A stretch of 13,466 nt of DNA. Origin: an uncultured Rickettsiales bacterium (GTDB taxonomy: Bacteria; Pseudomonadota; Alphaproteobacteria; Rickettsiales; UBA1997). A program made the position numbers and the translations under genes. Location: contig CATOJU010000012.1 in NCBI GenBank assembly GCA_951800555.1, forward strand, positions 1 to 13,466, read 5' to 3'. Shown piece by piece: positions 1-5,216 of the stretch. The stretch's first letter is position 1. Each line of letters begins with the position of its first letter. Below the pieces are notes generated by a model. The model made no database searches. It was not told the DNA's origin and saw nothing but the letters and a program-made list of their open reading frames with translations.

Positions 1-704
1 AAGAAAGATTTGATTTTTTTAATATAAAATTTAGTGAAATAAAAGATGTAATAAAAGAGAATAGTCTAGATGGTATAGTTCTTGATTTAGGAGTATCTTC
101 TATGCAGTTGGATAATGCGGAAAGAGGTTTTTCTTTTAATAAAGAGGCGCCATTAAAGATGACTATGGGTAAAAATGAATTTGATGCCTATACCGTAATA
201 AATAAATTTAAAGAGGAAGACTTAGCTAATATAATATATAAATATGGTGAAGAAAACAAAAGTAGGGTAATAGCTAAAAAAATAGTTGCAAAAAGAAGAA
301 ATAGATATTTAAAAACTACTACAGAATTGGCAGAAGTTGTAAGAAGTTGTTTTAATACAAAAAGTAAAATAGATAATGCTACAAGAACTTTTCAAGCTAT
401 TAGGATTTATGTAAACAATGAATTAAAAGAGTTGGAAACTATTTTATTTGATTCTATGAAATTATTAAAAAATGGTGGAAGACTTGTAGTTGTGAGTTTT
501 CATTCATTAGAAGATAGAATTGTAAAAAATTTTTTTAATGAATATGGAGATTTAAAACTTGGAAAAATCAATAAATATAAAGATGAAAGAGAAAAACCTA
601 TTTTTAATGTAATAACAAAAAAGCCTATTTTAGTTTCTAAAGTTGAAATTAATAGTAATAAAAGATCAAGATCAGCAAAATTGAGGGGGGCTGTGAAATG
701 CTAA
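1..704 (+). CDS. rsmH: 16S rRNA (cytosine-1402-N4)-methyltransferase RsmH, 5' end outside window
   Basis: RsmH methylates N4 of C1402 in the decoding centre of 16S rRNA, using S-adenosylmethionine. The frame is already open at base 3 (first full codon GAA), so about 234 residues are present and roughly 75 N-terminal residues, with the first SAM-binding motif, lie outside the window. The Met at position 102 is internal. Visible family motifs are LDLGVSSMQLDNAERGFSF just after the window start, TFQAIRIYVNNEL in the middle, GGRLVVVSFHSLEDRIVKNF, and the C-terminal KRSRSAKLRGA. All are typical of RsmH (old name MraW). It is the first visible gene of a dcw-type run; its stop overlaps the ftsL start by seven bases, which implies translational coupling. 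Identification is firm. Confidence 0.95.
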   Translation, partial: ERFDFFNIKFSEIKDVIKENSLDGIVLDLGVSSMQLDNAERGFSFNKEAPLKMTMGKNEFDAYTVINKFKEEDLANIIYKYGEENKSRVIAKKIVAKRRNRYLKTTTELAEVVRSCFNTKSKIDNATRTFQAIRIYVNNELKELETILFDSMKLLKNGGRLVVVSFHSLEDRIVKNFFNEYGDLKLGKINKYKDEREKPIFNVITKKPILVSKVEINSNKRSRSAKLRGAVKC

Positions 705-1063
705 AAGTTGATATTAAGGATTTTTTGATATTATTTAAAAATTTTTTATTTATTAGTTCGTTTATGTCCTTTTTTTGTTTAATAGGTATTAAATATAGAA
801 TTTTTCAATTAAAAAAAAATGTGAGAGATATTCAAGAAAATATTGTTATGTTGGAAAAACAAAAAAAAATATTAGATTTGGAAATTGTTTATTTATCTAA
901 CCCGAATAGATTAAAAAGAATATATGCAGAAGTTCAAAAAATGAAAATAAAAGATTTTAATGATAGAGAATTGGTAACGGTAAAACAAATAAAAGATTTA
1001 AAGAATTTAATACCATATTATTATGAAAAGGCTGATAAAGGTGGTTTTATAGCTTTAAAATAA
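698..1063 (+). CDS. ftsL: Cell division protein FtsL-like
   Basis: The gene encodes a 121-residue protein with the FtsL layout: a short cytoplasmic N-terminus, one hydrophobic membrane segment at about residues 14-32, then a probable coiled coil at about 36-66. After that comes SNPNRLKRIYAEV, resembling the stretch after the FtsL coiled coil that often reads 'P.rle..A..lgm'. FtsL forms the divisome subcomplex with FtsB and FtsQ and helps activate FtsWI. Sequence conservation in this family is very low, so the call rests on position between rsmH and ftsI, length and topology. The start ATG lies inside the rsmH stop region and is preceded by a G-rich Shine-Dalgarno at 684-690. The residue composition matches the AT-rich neighbours. 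Confidence 0.82.
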   Translation: MLKVDIKDFLILFKNFLFISSFMSFFCLIGIKYRIFQLKKNVRDIQENIVMLEKQKKILDLEIVYLSNPNRLKRIYAEVQKMKIKDFNDRELVTVKQIKDLKNLIPYYYEKADKGGFIALK

Positions 1064-1070
1064 AAATGTA

Positions 1071-2645
1071 ATGAATAGTAAAATAGAAATAAAAAAAATT
1101 ATTTTTATATTTTTTATAATTGCTTTAGTTTTTTTAATTATAGTAACAAGATTATTCTATTTGACAGTAAATAATTATAAAAATTTTAGTAAACAAGATA
1201 TTTTTTCGCTTAATGAAAGTAAAAAAAGAGTAAATATAGTTGATAGGAATAATATAATAATTGCTACAGATATAAAAACAAAAACTTTATATTTAAATAA
1301 AAAATTATTAGATAATGAAAAATTTGTGGCTAAAAATTTAGCAGAAATATTAAAATTAGATTATAAATCTTTATATTATAAAATAACGAATACAAATATA
1401 AAATCAAATTATATACTTGTGAAGAAGCATATAATGCCAGATGAAGAAAATAAAATAAAAAAATTACCAATAGCTTCTATAGTTTTTGAAGATGATTTAT
1501 TAAGATTTTATCCGCATAATAATTTATTTTCACATGTAGTTGGTTATACAAATGTTGATGAAAATGGTGTAATGGGAATTGAAGAATATTATGATAATTA
1601 TTTAAAAGATATAAATAATAAACCGTTAAAACTTACTTTAGATGCAAAAATACAAGAGGCTGTTAGGGATACATTATTATCTGCCTATGAAAAATATAAA
1701 GTAAATTTTATAGTGGGAATAGTTATGGAAATAAAAACAGGAAATGTTCTTGCTATGGTTACACTTCCAGATTTTAATCCAAATAATTTAAACAGTATTA
1801 AAAATACTTTTAATCACGCAACATATGGTAATTATGAATTAGGTTCTGTATTTAAAATTTTTACTTTTGCTAATGCATTAGAAGAAAAATTAATAAATTT
1901 AAATTCTACTTTTAATATAAATAAAGATTTTGTTTATAAAGATTTTATCATAAAAGATTCTACTGGGCTTAAAAATAGACGAAAGGTAACAACTAAGGAA
2001 GCTTTTGCCTATTCTTCCAATGTTGCAACTATACAAATAGCCCAAAGAATAGGAATTGATAGACAATTAAAATTTTTCGAAAATTTAGGACTTTTAGAAA
2101 AAATTAATACAGATATCAAGCAAACAGTTTTGCCATTACAGCCTAGGAGATGGAAAGAAATAAATCTTATGACTATATCTTATGGCTATGGGCTTGCCGT
2201 ATCTCCTTTACATGTTATAAGTGCTGCAAATGCAATAGTAAACAATGGTGAATTAATTACACCAAGATTTTCTTATAATTTTGAATTCCAAAAAAAAAGC
2301 CAAATCATATCAAAAGAAACATCAGATTTAATGAAAAAATTGTTTAAAATAACGGTTGAAAAAGGAACGGCGAAACTTGCTAATATTAATGGTTTTAATA
2401 TTGGGGGAAAAACAGGAACAGCCAGAAAAATATCAAAAAATGAATATAAACAAGGAGAATATGTTTCATCTTTTTTAGGGGTATTTCCCATTGAAAACCC
2501 GGAATATAGTGTTTTTGTTGTTGCAGATAAACCACAAAGCGAAAATAAAAATTTATATGTTACAGGTGCTAATATTGCGGAAATAGTTAAAGATATAATT
2601 TTAAAAACTATTTTGTTTACAAATTTTAAGCCTATTGTTGATTGA
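1071..2645 (+). CDS. ftsI: Septal peptidoglycan transpeptidase FtsI (PBP3, class B)
   Basis: FtsI cross-links septal peptidoglycan as the transpeptidase partner of FtsW. The 524 residues show a short cytoplasmic start, a membrane anchor at about 9-33, a dimerisation/pedestal region from about 50 to 185, and a penicillin-binding domain. All three active-site motifs are present: SVFK with nucleophile Ser259 and Lys262, SSN at 315-317, and KTGT at 447-450. The context ELGSVFKIFTFANAL resembles Rickettsia-type FtsI. The start is seven bases after ftsL with no clear Shine-Dalgarno, so it probably depends on coupling to ftsL. It ends with TGA. No murE follows: the next gene is on the other strand, so the usual dcw order is broken here. 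Confidence 0.95.
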   Translation: MNSKIEIKKIIFIFFIIALVFLIIVTRLFYLTVNNYKNFSKQDIFSLNESKKRVNIVDRNNIIIATDIKTKTLYLNKKLLDNEKFVAKNLAEILKLDYKSLYYKITNTNIKSNYILVKKHIMPDEENKIKKLPIASIVFEDDLLRFYPHNNLFSHVVGYTNVDENGVMGIEEYYDNYLKDINNKPLKLTLDAKIQEAVRDTLLSAYEKYKVNFIVGIVMEIKTGNVLAMVTLPDFNPNNLNSIKNTFNHATYGNYELGSVFKIFTFANALEEKLINLNSTFNINKDFVYKDFIIKDSTGLKNRRKVTTKEAFAYSSNVATIQIAQRIGIDRQLKFFENLGLLEKINTDIKQTVLPLQPRRWKEINLMTISYGYGLAVSPLHVISAANAIVNNGELITPRFSYNFEFQKKSQIISKETSDLMKKLFKITVEKGTAKLANINGFNIGGKTGTARKISKNEYKQGEYVSSFLGVFPIENPEYSVFVVADKPQSENKNLYVTGANIAEIVKDIILKTILFTNFKPIVD

Positions 2646-2674
2646 ACTTTGATTGTAAAATAATAAATTTTATA

Positions 2675-2696
2675 ATAATAAAATTATTTTTATTAT
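2675..2696. terminator. Possible bidirectional terminator between convergent ftsI and the transglutaminase gene
   Basis: A perfect 9-base-pair stem, ATAATAAAA paired with TTTTATTAT around a TTAT loop, sits in the 64-base gap between two convergent genes. Position and symmetry suit a two-way terminator. The stem is entirely A/T, so it is weak and could arise by chance in such AT-rich DNA. Confidence 0.35.
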
Positions 2697-2709
2697 ATTT
2701 ATTAATTAA

Positions 2710-4080
2710 TTATTCCATTAGATATTTTGCTCCATTATTAATATCAATTTTTGCATCTTCTACTTTATTATAATATGAAAATTTTACCCCGTTTCTTACA
2801 TCATTATATAAAAATATATGAGAAATTGGTAATTTTCCAGAATATATTCCCCAAGTTGGGTCTATTGGTATCCATTGACTATTATAATTAACCATAACCC
2901 AGGCATGATTTTCAAATTTTTTTTCATCAAAACTATAACTAATTCCACTAATAGTTTTTGCGGCAATTCCAACACTTCTTAATAAATCTTGATATAAAAT
3001 AGCATAATGTTCGCAAACTCCTATTCTTTTATTTAAAATTTCCATTGATGTCATATTTTTACCAACGTATTTAATATTATAGGTCATATTGTTATGAACC
3101 CATTTTGCTATTTTAATATGAGAAGGTAAATTTGTTTTATCTTGCATTAATATTTTGTTTACTAAACTACTAAATGTATTTATATATTCTTGATTAATAT
3201 CAGTTGTTTCTTTATTGGTAAAGTTATTCATCCAGTAAAAATTATTGTAATTATTTTGAATAATTGCTTTTATTGTAATGATTACTTTTTTTGAGTAAAA
3301 ATTTTTAAAATCTACATTTATATATTTATCTTTATCAAGAATTAAATCGGCTTCTGTAAAGTTTATATTATTTTTTTGCTGATTTGTTAGTATATTATAT
3401 TTAATTACTTTATTATTCCCACCGGCAAAATTAAGCGGGATTTCTGCTTTTATGTTTTTTAAATCTCTATTGCCAGAAAATGCAAATTGACTGAATACTT
3501 CCCATTTTGCCTCTTTTTGTGTCATTTCAAAAACATCATAAAATCCGTTTTTTTCAACAATACCAGACCAATTGTAGGTATAATTATAATTATTTTTTTT
3601 GAATTTTTCATTTAAAGAATAAATATCTAAATCTTTTAATATTTTTACTAATAAAGTAGCATTAGCACCGGCTGCAAAATTTGGTATACTGACAATTTCT
3701 CTTCTAATATATGGTATATTTTTAATTTCATCATTAATTTCATTGTATTTTATTTTCAGTTTTATAGATTGTTGATTAAATAATTTATCAAAATTTATTT
3801 TTAATTGATTATCTCCAAAAGTATAATTAATTTTTTTACCATCTAAACTTGAAACTTCAATTATATTAATTTTTTGCTTTTTGTCAAAACTAAATCCCCA
3901 AGAATAATGATAATAATTTTTTTCTAAATTTTTAGCTTCTAAATCAAAAGTAATATATATTTCTTGACCATAATTTGTAAAAGTATTTTCTTGTGACCAA
4001 TTTTTAATTTTCAAATCAGCAAAAGCAGAACCCAAAAATATAAAATATATAAATATAAAAGCAATTTTATTAATTTTCAT
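2710..4080 (-). CDS. Secreted transglutaminase-like (cysteine protease fold) protein
   Basis: The protein has 456 residues. Residues 1-21 form a clear signal peptide ending GSAFA|D, so it should be exported. Residues 22 to about 290 are rich in predicted beta strand and aromatic residues, resembling the sandwich domain that often precedes bacterial transglutaminase domains. The C-terminal domain carries the full triad pattern: Cys356 in GVCEHYA, His392 in NHAWVMV and Asp407 in PIDPTWG. This fold includes peptidases, amidases and cross-linking enzymes. With an intact triad it is probably active on proteins or peptides in the periplasm or outside the cell, but the substrate cannot be told. A good Shine-Dalgarno (AGGAG) lies just upstream of the ATG. 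The gene follows the small 4106-4456 gene by 25 bases and is probably co-transcribed with it. Confidence 0.85.
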   Translation of the reverse strand: MKINKIAFIFIYFIFLGSAFADLKIKNWSQENTFTNYGQEIYITFDLEAKNLEKNYYHYSWGFSFDKKQKINIIEVSSLDGKKINYTFGDNQLKINFDKLFNQQSIKLKIKYNEINDEIKNIPYIRREIVSIPNFAAGANATLLVKILKDLDIYSLNEKFKKNNYNYTYNWSGIVEKNGFYDVFEMTQKEAKWEVFSQFAFSGNRDLKNIKAEIPLNFAGGNNKVIKYNILTNQQKNNINFTEADLILDKDKYINVDFKNFYSKKVIITIKAIIQNNYNNFYWMNNFTNKETTDINQEYINTFSSLVNKILMQDKTNLPSHIKIAKWVHNNMTYNIKYVGKNMTSMEILNKRIGVCEHYAILYQDLLRSVGIAAKTISGISYSFDEKKFENHAWVMVNYNSQWIPIDPTWGIYSGKLPISHIFLYNDVRNGVKFSYYNKVEDAKIDINNGAKYLME

Positions 4081-4105
4081 TTTTATCTCCTAAATTTTTT
4101 ATAAC

Positions 4106-4456
4106 CTATATTTTATTTTCCAAAAGTTTTCCAATTTTTTCATTTATTAAATTTTTATTTTTTTTGTCAAATATAATTAAATCATCAACATATTCCCCCA
4201 ATAATTTTGCAGCTATCCTATATTTATTTATTGTAGTATCTCCTAAAATTTTTATATTGTTGTTTATTTTTCTTAAGTCTTTAAAGACTATTCTTTTGTT
4301 AAAATTTTGCTTTAAGTCAAATATTATTAAATCACAATTGTTTATTATTTTTTTAAGTTGTGTAATATTACTAAATTCTTCTATTTCATATTTTTCCATA
4401 TCTATTAATTGTATCGCTTCTTTTAATAAAGTTGATATGGCTATTTTAGCTTTCAT
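4106..4456 (-). CDS. Small protein, possibly a degenerate response-regulator receiver-like domain
   Basis: The 116-residue protein is not recognised with confidence. Its layout looks like a single alpha/beta domain: a strand at residues 3-7, a helix at 9-20, strand CDLIIFDL at 41-48, strand NIKILG at 67-72, then LLGEYVDDLIIFDKK at 85-99 and a final helix. Asp47 sits at the end of the third strand, where receiver domains carry the phosphorylated Asp, and Lys98/99 lie near the place of the conserved receiver Lys. The acidic pair expected after strand 1 is missing, so any receiver would be atypical. No Shine-Dalgarno precedes the ATG. A 102-residue frame lies antisense to it, but this strand has the soluble, charged composition and points into the transglutaminase gene, so I prefer it. 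Confidence 0.6.
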   Translation of the reverse strand: MKAKIAISTLLKEAIQLIDMEKYEIEEFSNITQLKKIINNCDLIIFDLKQNFNKRIVFKDLRKINNNIKILGDTTINKYRIAAKLLGEYVDDLIIFDKKNKNLINEKIGKLLENKI

Positions 4457-4544
4457 TTTTAAATATATTTAAATTTTATTAATGATTTTGGTAAAAAAAA
4501 TTAAAAAAGCAATAAAATTTATAGATAGATATTGTTTAATTTTT

Positions 4545-4650
4545 TGGGCACTGCCCATCTTTTATCTTTATACATTATCATAAATAATGGTAAATTAAAG
4601 AATAAATACAAATAAGTTATATTAAAAAGTATAAAAAGTGGGCAGTGCCA
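4545..4650. repeat. GC-rich inverted repeat pair around an 81-base spacer
   Basis: TGGGCACTGCCCA at 4545-4557 is itself a perfect 6+1+6 palindrome. An inverted copy, TGGGCAGTGCCA, sits at 4639-4650. The 11 bases 4547-4557 pair perfectly with 4639-4649; the pairing then continues through a G-T wobble, one mismatch and six more pairs (4560-4565 with 4631-4636 region), enclosing an AT-rich loop. A T-rich run (4651-4663) follows on the + strand, so as RNA this could end rightward transcription. As DNA, the palindromes could be paired operator sites. It could also be one copy of a dispersed palindromic element. The G/C-rich arms stand out sharply from the AT-rich surroundings. Confidence 0.6.
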
Positions 4651-4668
4651 TTTTTTGTTTTTTCCATA

Positions 4669-4696
4669 TTGACATTTAAAAAAAATATGTTATAAT
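4669..4696 (+). promoter_or_regulatory. Strong sigma70-type promoter for the leu leader transcript, with a dyad on the -10 box
   Basis: A perfect -35 box TTGACA (4669-4674), a 16-base spacer and a perfect -10 box TATAAT (4691-4696) preceded by the extended element TGT (4688-4690) make this the best promoter in the window. Transcription should start near 4703 and give a leader of about 510 bases before leuA. The -10 box lies inside a perfect 13-base dyad, GTTATA-A-TATAAC (4689-4701), and a smaller dyad CTGT-T-ACAG (4701-4709) covers the expected start. Either could bind a repressor, but none is identified here. Confidence 0.72.
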
Positions 4697-4708
4697 ATAA
4701 CTGTTACA

Positions 4709-4728
4709 GACAAAAAGTAAATTTTGTC
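4709..4728 (+). promoter_or_regulatory. Hairpin/dyad at the 5' end of the leader transcript
   Basis: GACAAAA and TTTTGTC form a perfect 7-base-pair stem around a six-base AGTAAA loop, a few bases after the predicted transcription start. It may stabilise the 5' end of the RNA, or act as an operator in DNA. No direct evidence separates these options. Confidence 0.4.
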
Positions 4729-4755
4729 AATAAATTAACAATAAAGAGGATTAAA

Positions 4756-4815
4756 ATGTCAAAAACAGAAATTAAAGACAGTAATTATCTTTACAATAAG
4801 GACTGTCGGTTATAA
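4756..4815 (+). CDS. Short leader ORF, 19 residues (MSKTEIKDSNYLYNKDCRL)
   Basis: An ATG preceded at proper distance by AAAGAGGA (4743-4750) opens a 19-codon ORF in the long leu leader. It holds only two leucine codons (CTT and TTA, the latter the last sense codon), so it is not a classical leucine attenuator peptide. Its coding sequence contains GACAGT (4777-4782) and ACTGTC (4802-4807), which can pair, so a ribosome on it would control the local RNA fold. It could be a regulatory upstream ORF, or the intact start of a frameshifted small gene (see the overlapping open frame). Confidence 0.4.
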   Translation: MSKTEIKDSNYLYNKDCRL

Positions 4816-4852
4816 AAGAAACAATAATAGACCGATAAAGACTATTGACAGT
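4777..4852 (+). promoter_or_regulatory. Mutually exclusive hairpins in the leader (GACAGT / ACTGTC / GACAGT)
   Basis: The segment ACTGTC at 4802-4807 is complementary to two identical GACAGT segments, one upstream (4777-4782) and one downstream (4847-4852). Only one pairing can exist at a time. The downstream pairing can be lengthened by G-U and U-A pairs on both sides. A third stem, TCGGT (4806-4810) with ACCGA (4831-4835), competes with it. This three-segment layout recalls attenuators and riboswitch switching regions. The upstream segment and the shared segment lie within the 19-residue ORF, so translation could set the choice. No clear terminator follows directly. Confidence 0.35.
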
Positions 4853-5088
4853 TTCACAAAAATTTTCAACTACAAAAAAATATTTGAAATAAAATATATA
4901 AATTATTCAAAAAAAATCAAAGATTTTATTAATATAGATTATTATAACAATTCAAAAAGTTTATTATTTATATGTTGTCATAGAATATTATATAATATTA
5001 ATAAAGCATTTTTTTATTTAAAAAAATCTTTTATTGAAAAATCACAAATAATTACAATTTTAATTTAGTCCAATTTTTAATATATGAT

Positions 5089-5118
5089 TTGACTTTTCAA
5101 AAATCAAATTAATAATAT
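5089..5118 (+). promoter_or_regulatory. Possible second, proximal leu promoter inside a dyad
   Basis: TTGACT (5089-5094), an 18-base spacer and TAATAT (5113-5118) make a moderate sigma70-like promoter. It would start transcription about 25 bases before leuL. The -35 element lies within a dyad, TGATTT (5085-5090) with AAATCA (5101-5106). Random -10-like sequences are common in such AT-rich DNA, so confidence is low. Confidence 0.3.
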
Positions 5119-5137
5119 TTATTATAAAAATATTATT
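5111..5137 (+). promoter_or_regulatory. 10-base-pair AT hairpin abutting the leuL ribosome-binding site
   Basis: AATAATATTT (5111-5120) and AAATATTATT (5128-5137) form a perfect stem around a seven-base loop. The 3' arm ends exactly where the leuL Shine-Dalgarno AGGAG (5138-5142) begins, so folding could affect access to the leader start. The stem is all A/T and may be fortuitous. Confidence 0.35.
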
Positions 5138-5151
5138 AGGAGATTTAAAAA

Positions 5152-5190
5152 ATGTTAAAGGTTTCATTGAAAATACTAGGACTATTGTAA
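5152..5190 (+). CDS. leuL: Leucine operon leader peptide LeuL (MLKVSLKILGLL)
   Basis: A strong Shine-Dalgarno, AGGAG at 5138-5142, precedes an ATG that opens a 12-codon ORF ending 26 bases before leuA. Five of its twelve codons are leucine (TTA, TTG, CTA, CTA, TTG), and one valine and one isoleucine add further branched residues. Such leucine density right before leuA is the hallmark of a leucine-sensing leader peptide. The known leuL peptides work by ribosome stalling at leucine codons when charged tRNA-Leu is scarce. Here the gap to leuA is too short for a standard terminator, so control is more likely on leuA translation (see the hairpin at 5182-5208). It is too short for ordinary gene finders. 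The assignment is by composition and position, not sequence homology. Confidence 0.75.
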   Translation: MLKVSLKILGLL

Positions 5191-5210
5191 CAATAATAAA
5201 AACAATAGGA
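5182..5210 (+). promoter_or_regulatory. Hairpin linking the leuL leucine codons to the leuA Shine-Dalgarno
   Basis: CTATTGT (5182-5188), comprising the last two leucine codons of leuL and the first base of its stop codon, pairs perfectly with ACAATAG (5202-5208) across a 13-base loop. The 3' arm takes in the first two bases of the leuA Shine-Dalgarno AGGA (5207-5210). A ribosome stalled at the earlier leucine codon 5176-5178 would cover the 5' arm and free the leuA site. When leucine is plentiful, the leader ribosome would finish and the hairpin could reform. The mechanism is inferred; the pairing is seen in the sequence. Confidence 0.5.
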
Positions 5211-5216
5211 TATAAA

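Larger units (their letters stand above)
4745..5068 (+). pseudogene. Stop-free frame of about 107 codons without a start codon; possible decayed or frameshifted small gene
   Basis: The frame between a TAA at 4742 and a TAG at 5066 stays open for about 107 codons. That is unexpected, because A/T-rich stop codons are very frequent in DNA of this composition. It contains no ATG, GTG or TTG codon. It overlaps, in the +1 frame, the short ORF at 4756 that has a proper Shine-Dalgarno. A +1 shift within that ORF before its stop would give a protein of about 105 residues rich in Lys, Ile, Asn and Tyr. I recognise no domain in the translation. It may be a remnant of a small gene, a frameshifted gene, or simply chance. 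Confidence 0.25.
4457..5216. other. Long divergent intergenic/leader region upstream of the leu operon (overview)
   Basis: This 760-base stretch between the divergent 4106-4456 gene and leuA has no ordinary-length gene. From left to right it holds plain AT-rich DNA (4457-4544), a GC-rich inverted repeat (4545-4650), a near-consensus promoter (4669-4696), a dyad hairpin (4709-4728), a short ORF with a good Shine-Dalgarno (4756-4815) overlapping alternative hairpins, a stop-free frame (4745-5068), a second possible promoter and hairpin (5085-5137) and the leuL leader peptide (5152-5190). I see no clear promoter for the leftward gene pair. The long untranslated leader is unusual for such a compact window. 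Confidence 0.7.

Noticed and set aside
1066..1073. Start-stop mini-ORF (ATG TAA) overlapping the ftsI ATG
   Set aside because: It is only eight bases and has no Shine-Dalgarno; chance is the simplest explanation in AT-rich DNA.
4164..4472. 102-residue + strand frame antisense to the small 4106-4456 gene
   Set aside because: Its translation is a run of hydrophobic and Ser residues typical of the reverse complement of a Lys/Ile/Asn-rich gene, and it has no Shine-Dalgarno. The opposite strand fits the gene order better.
5009..5026. T7-ATTT-A7 hairpin as a terminator in the leu leader
   Set aside because: The stem is pure T/A homopolymer and no U-run follows as in an intrinsic terminator; such runs are common here by chance.
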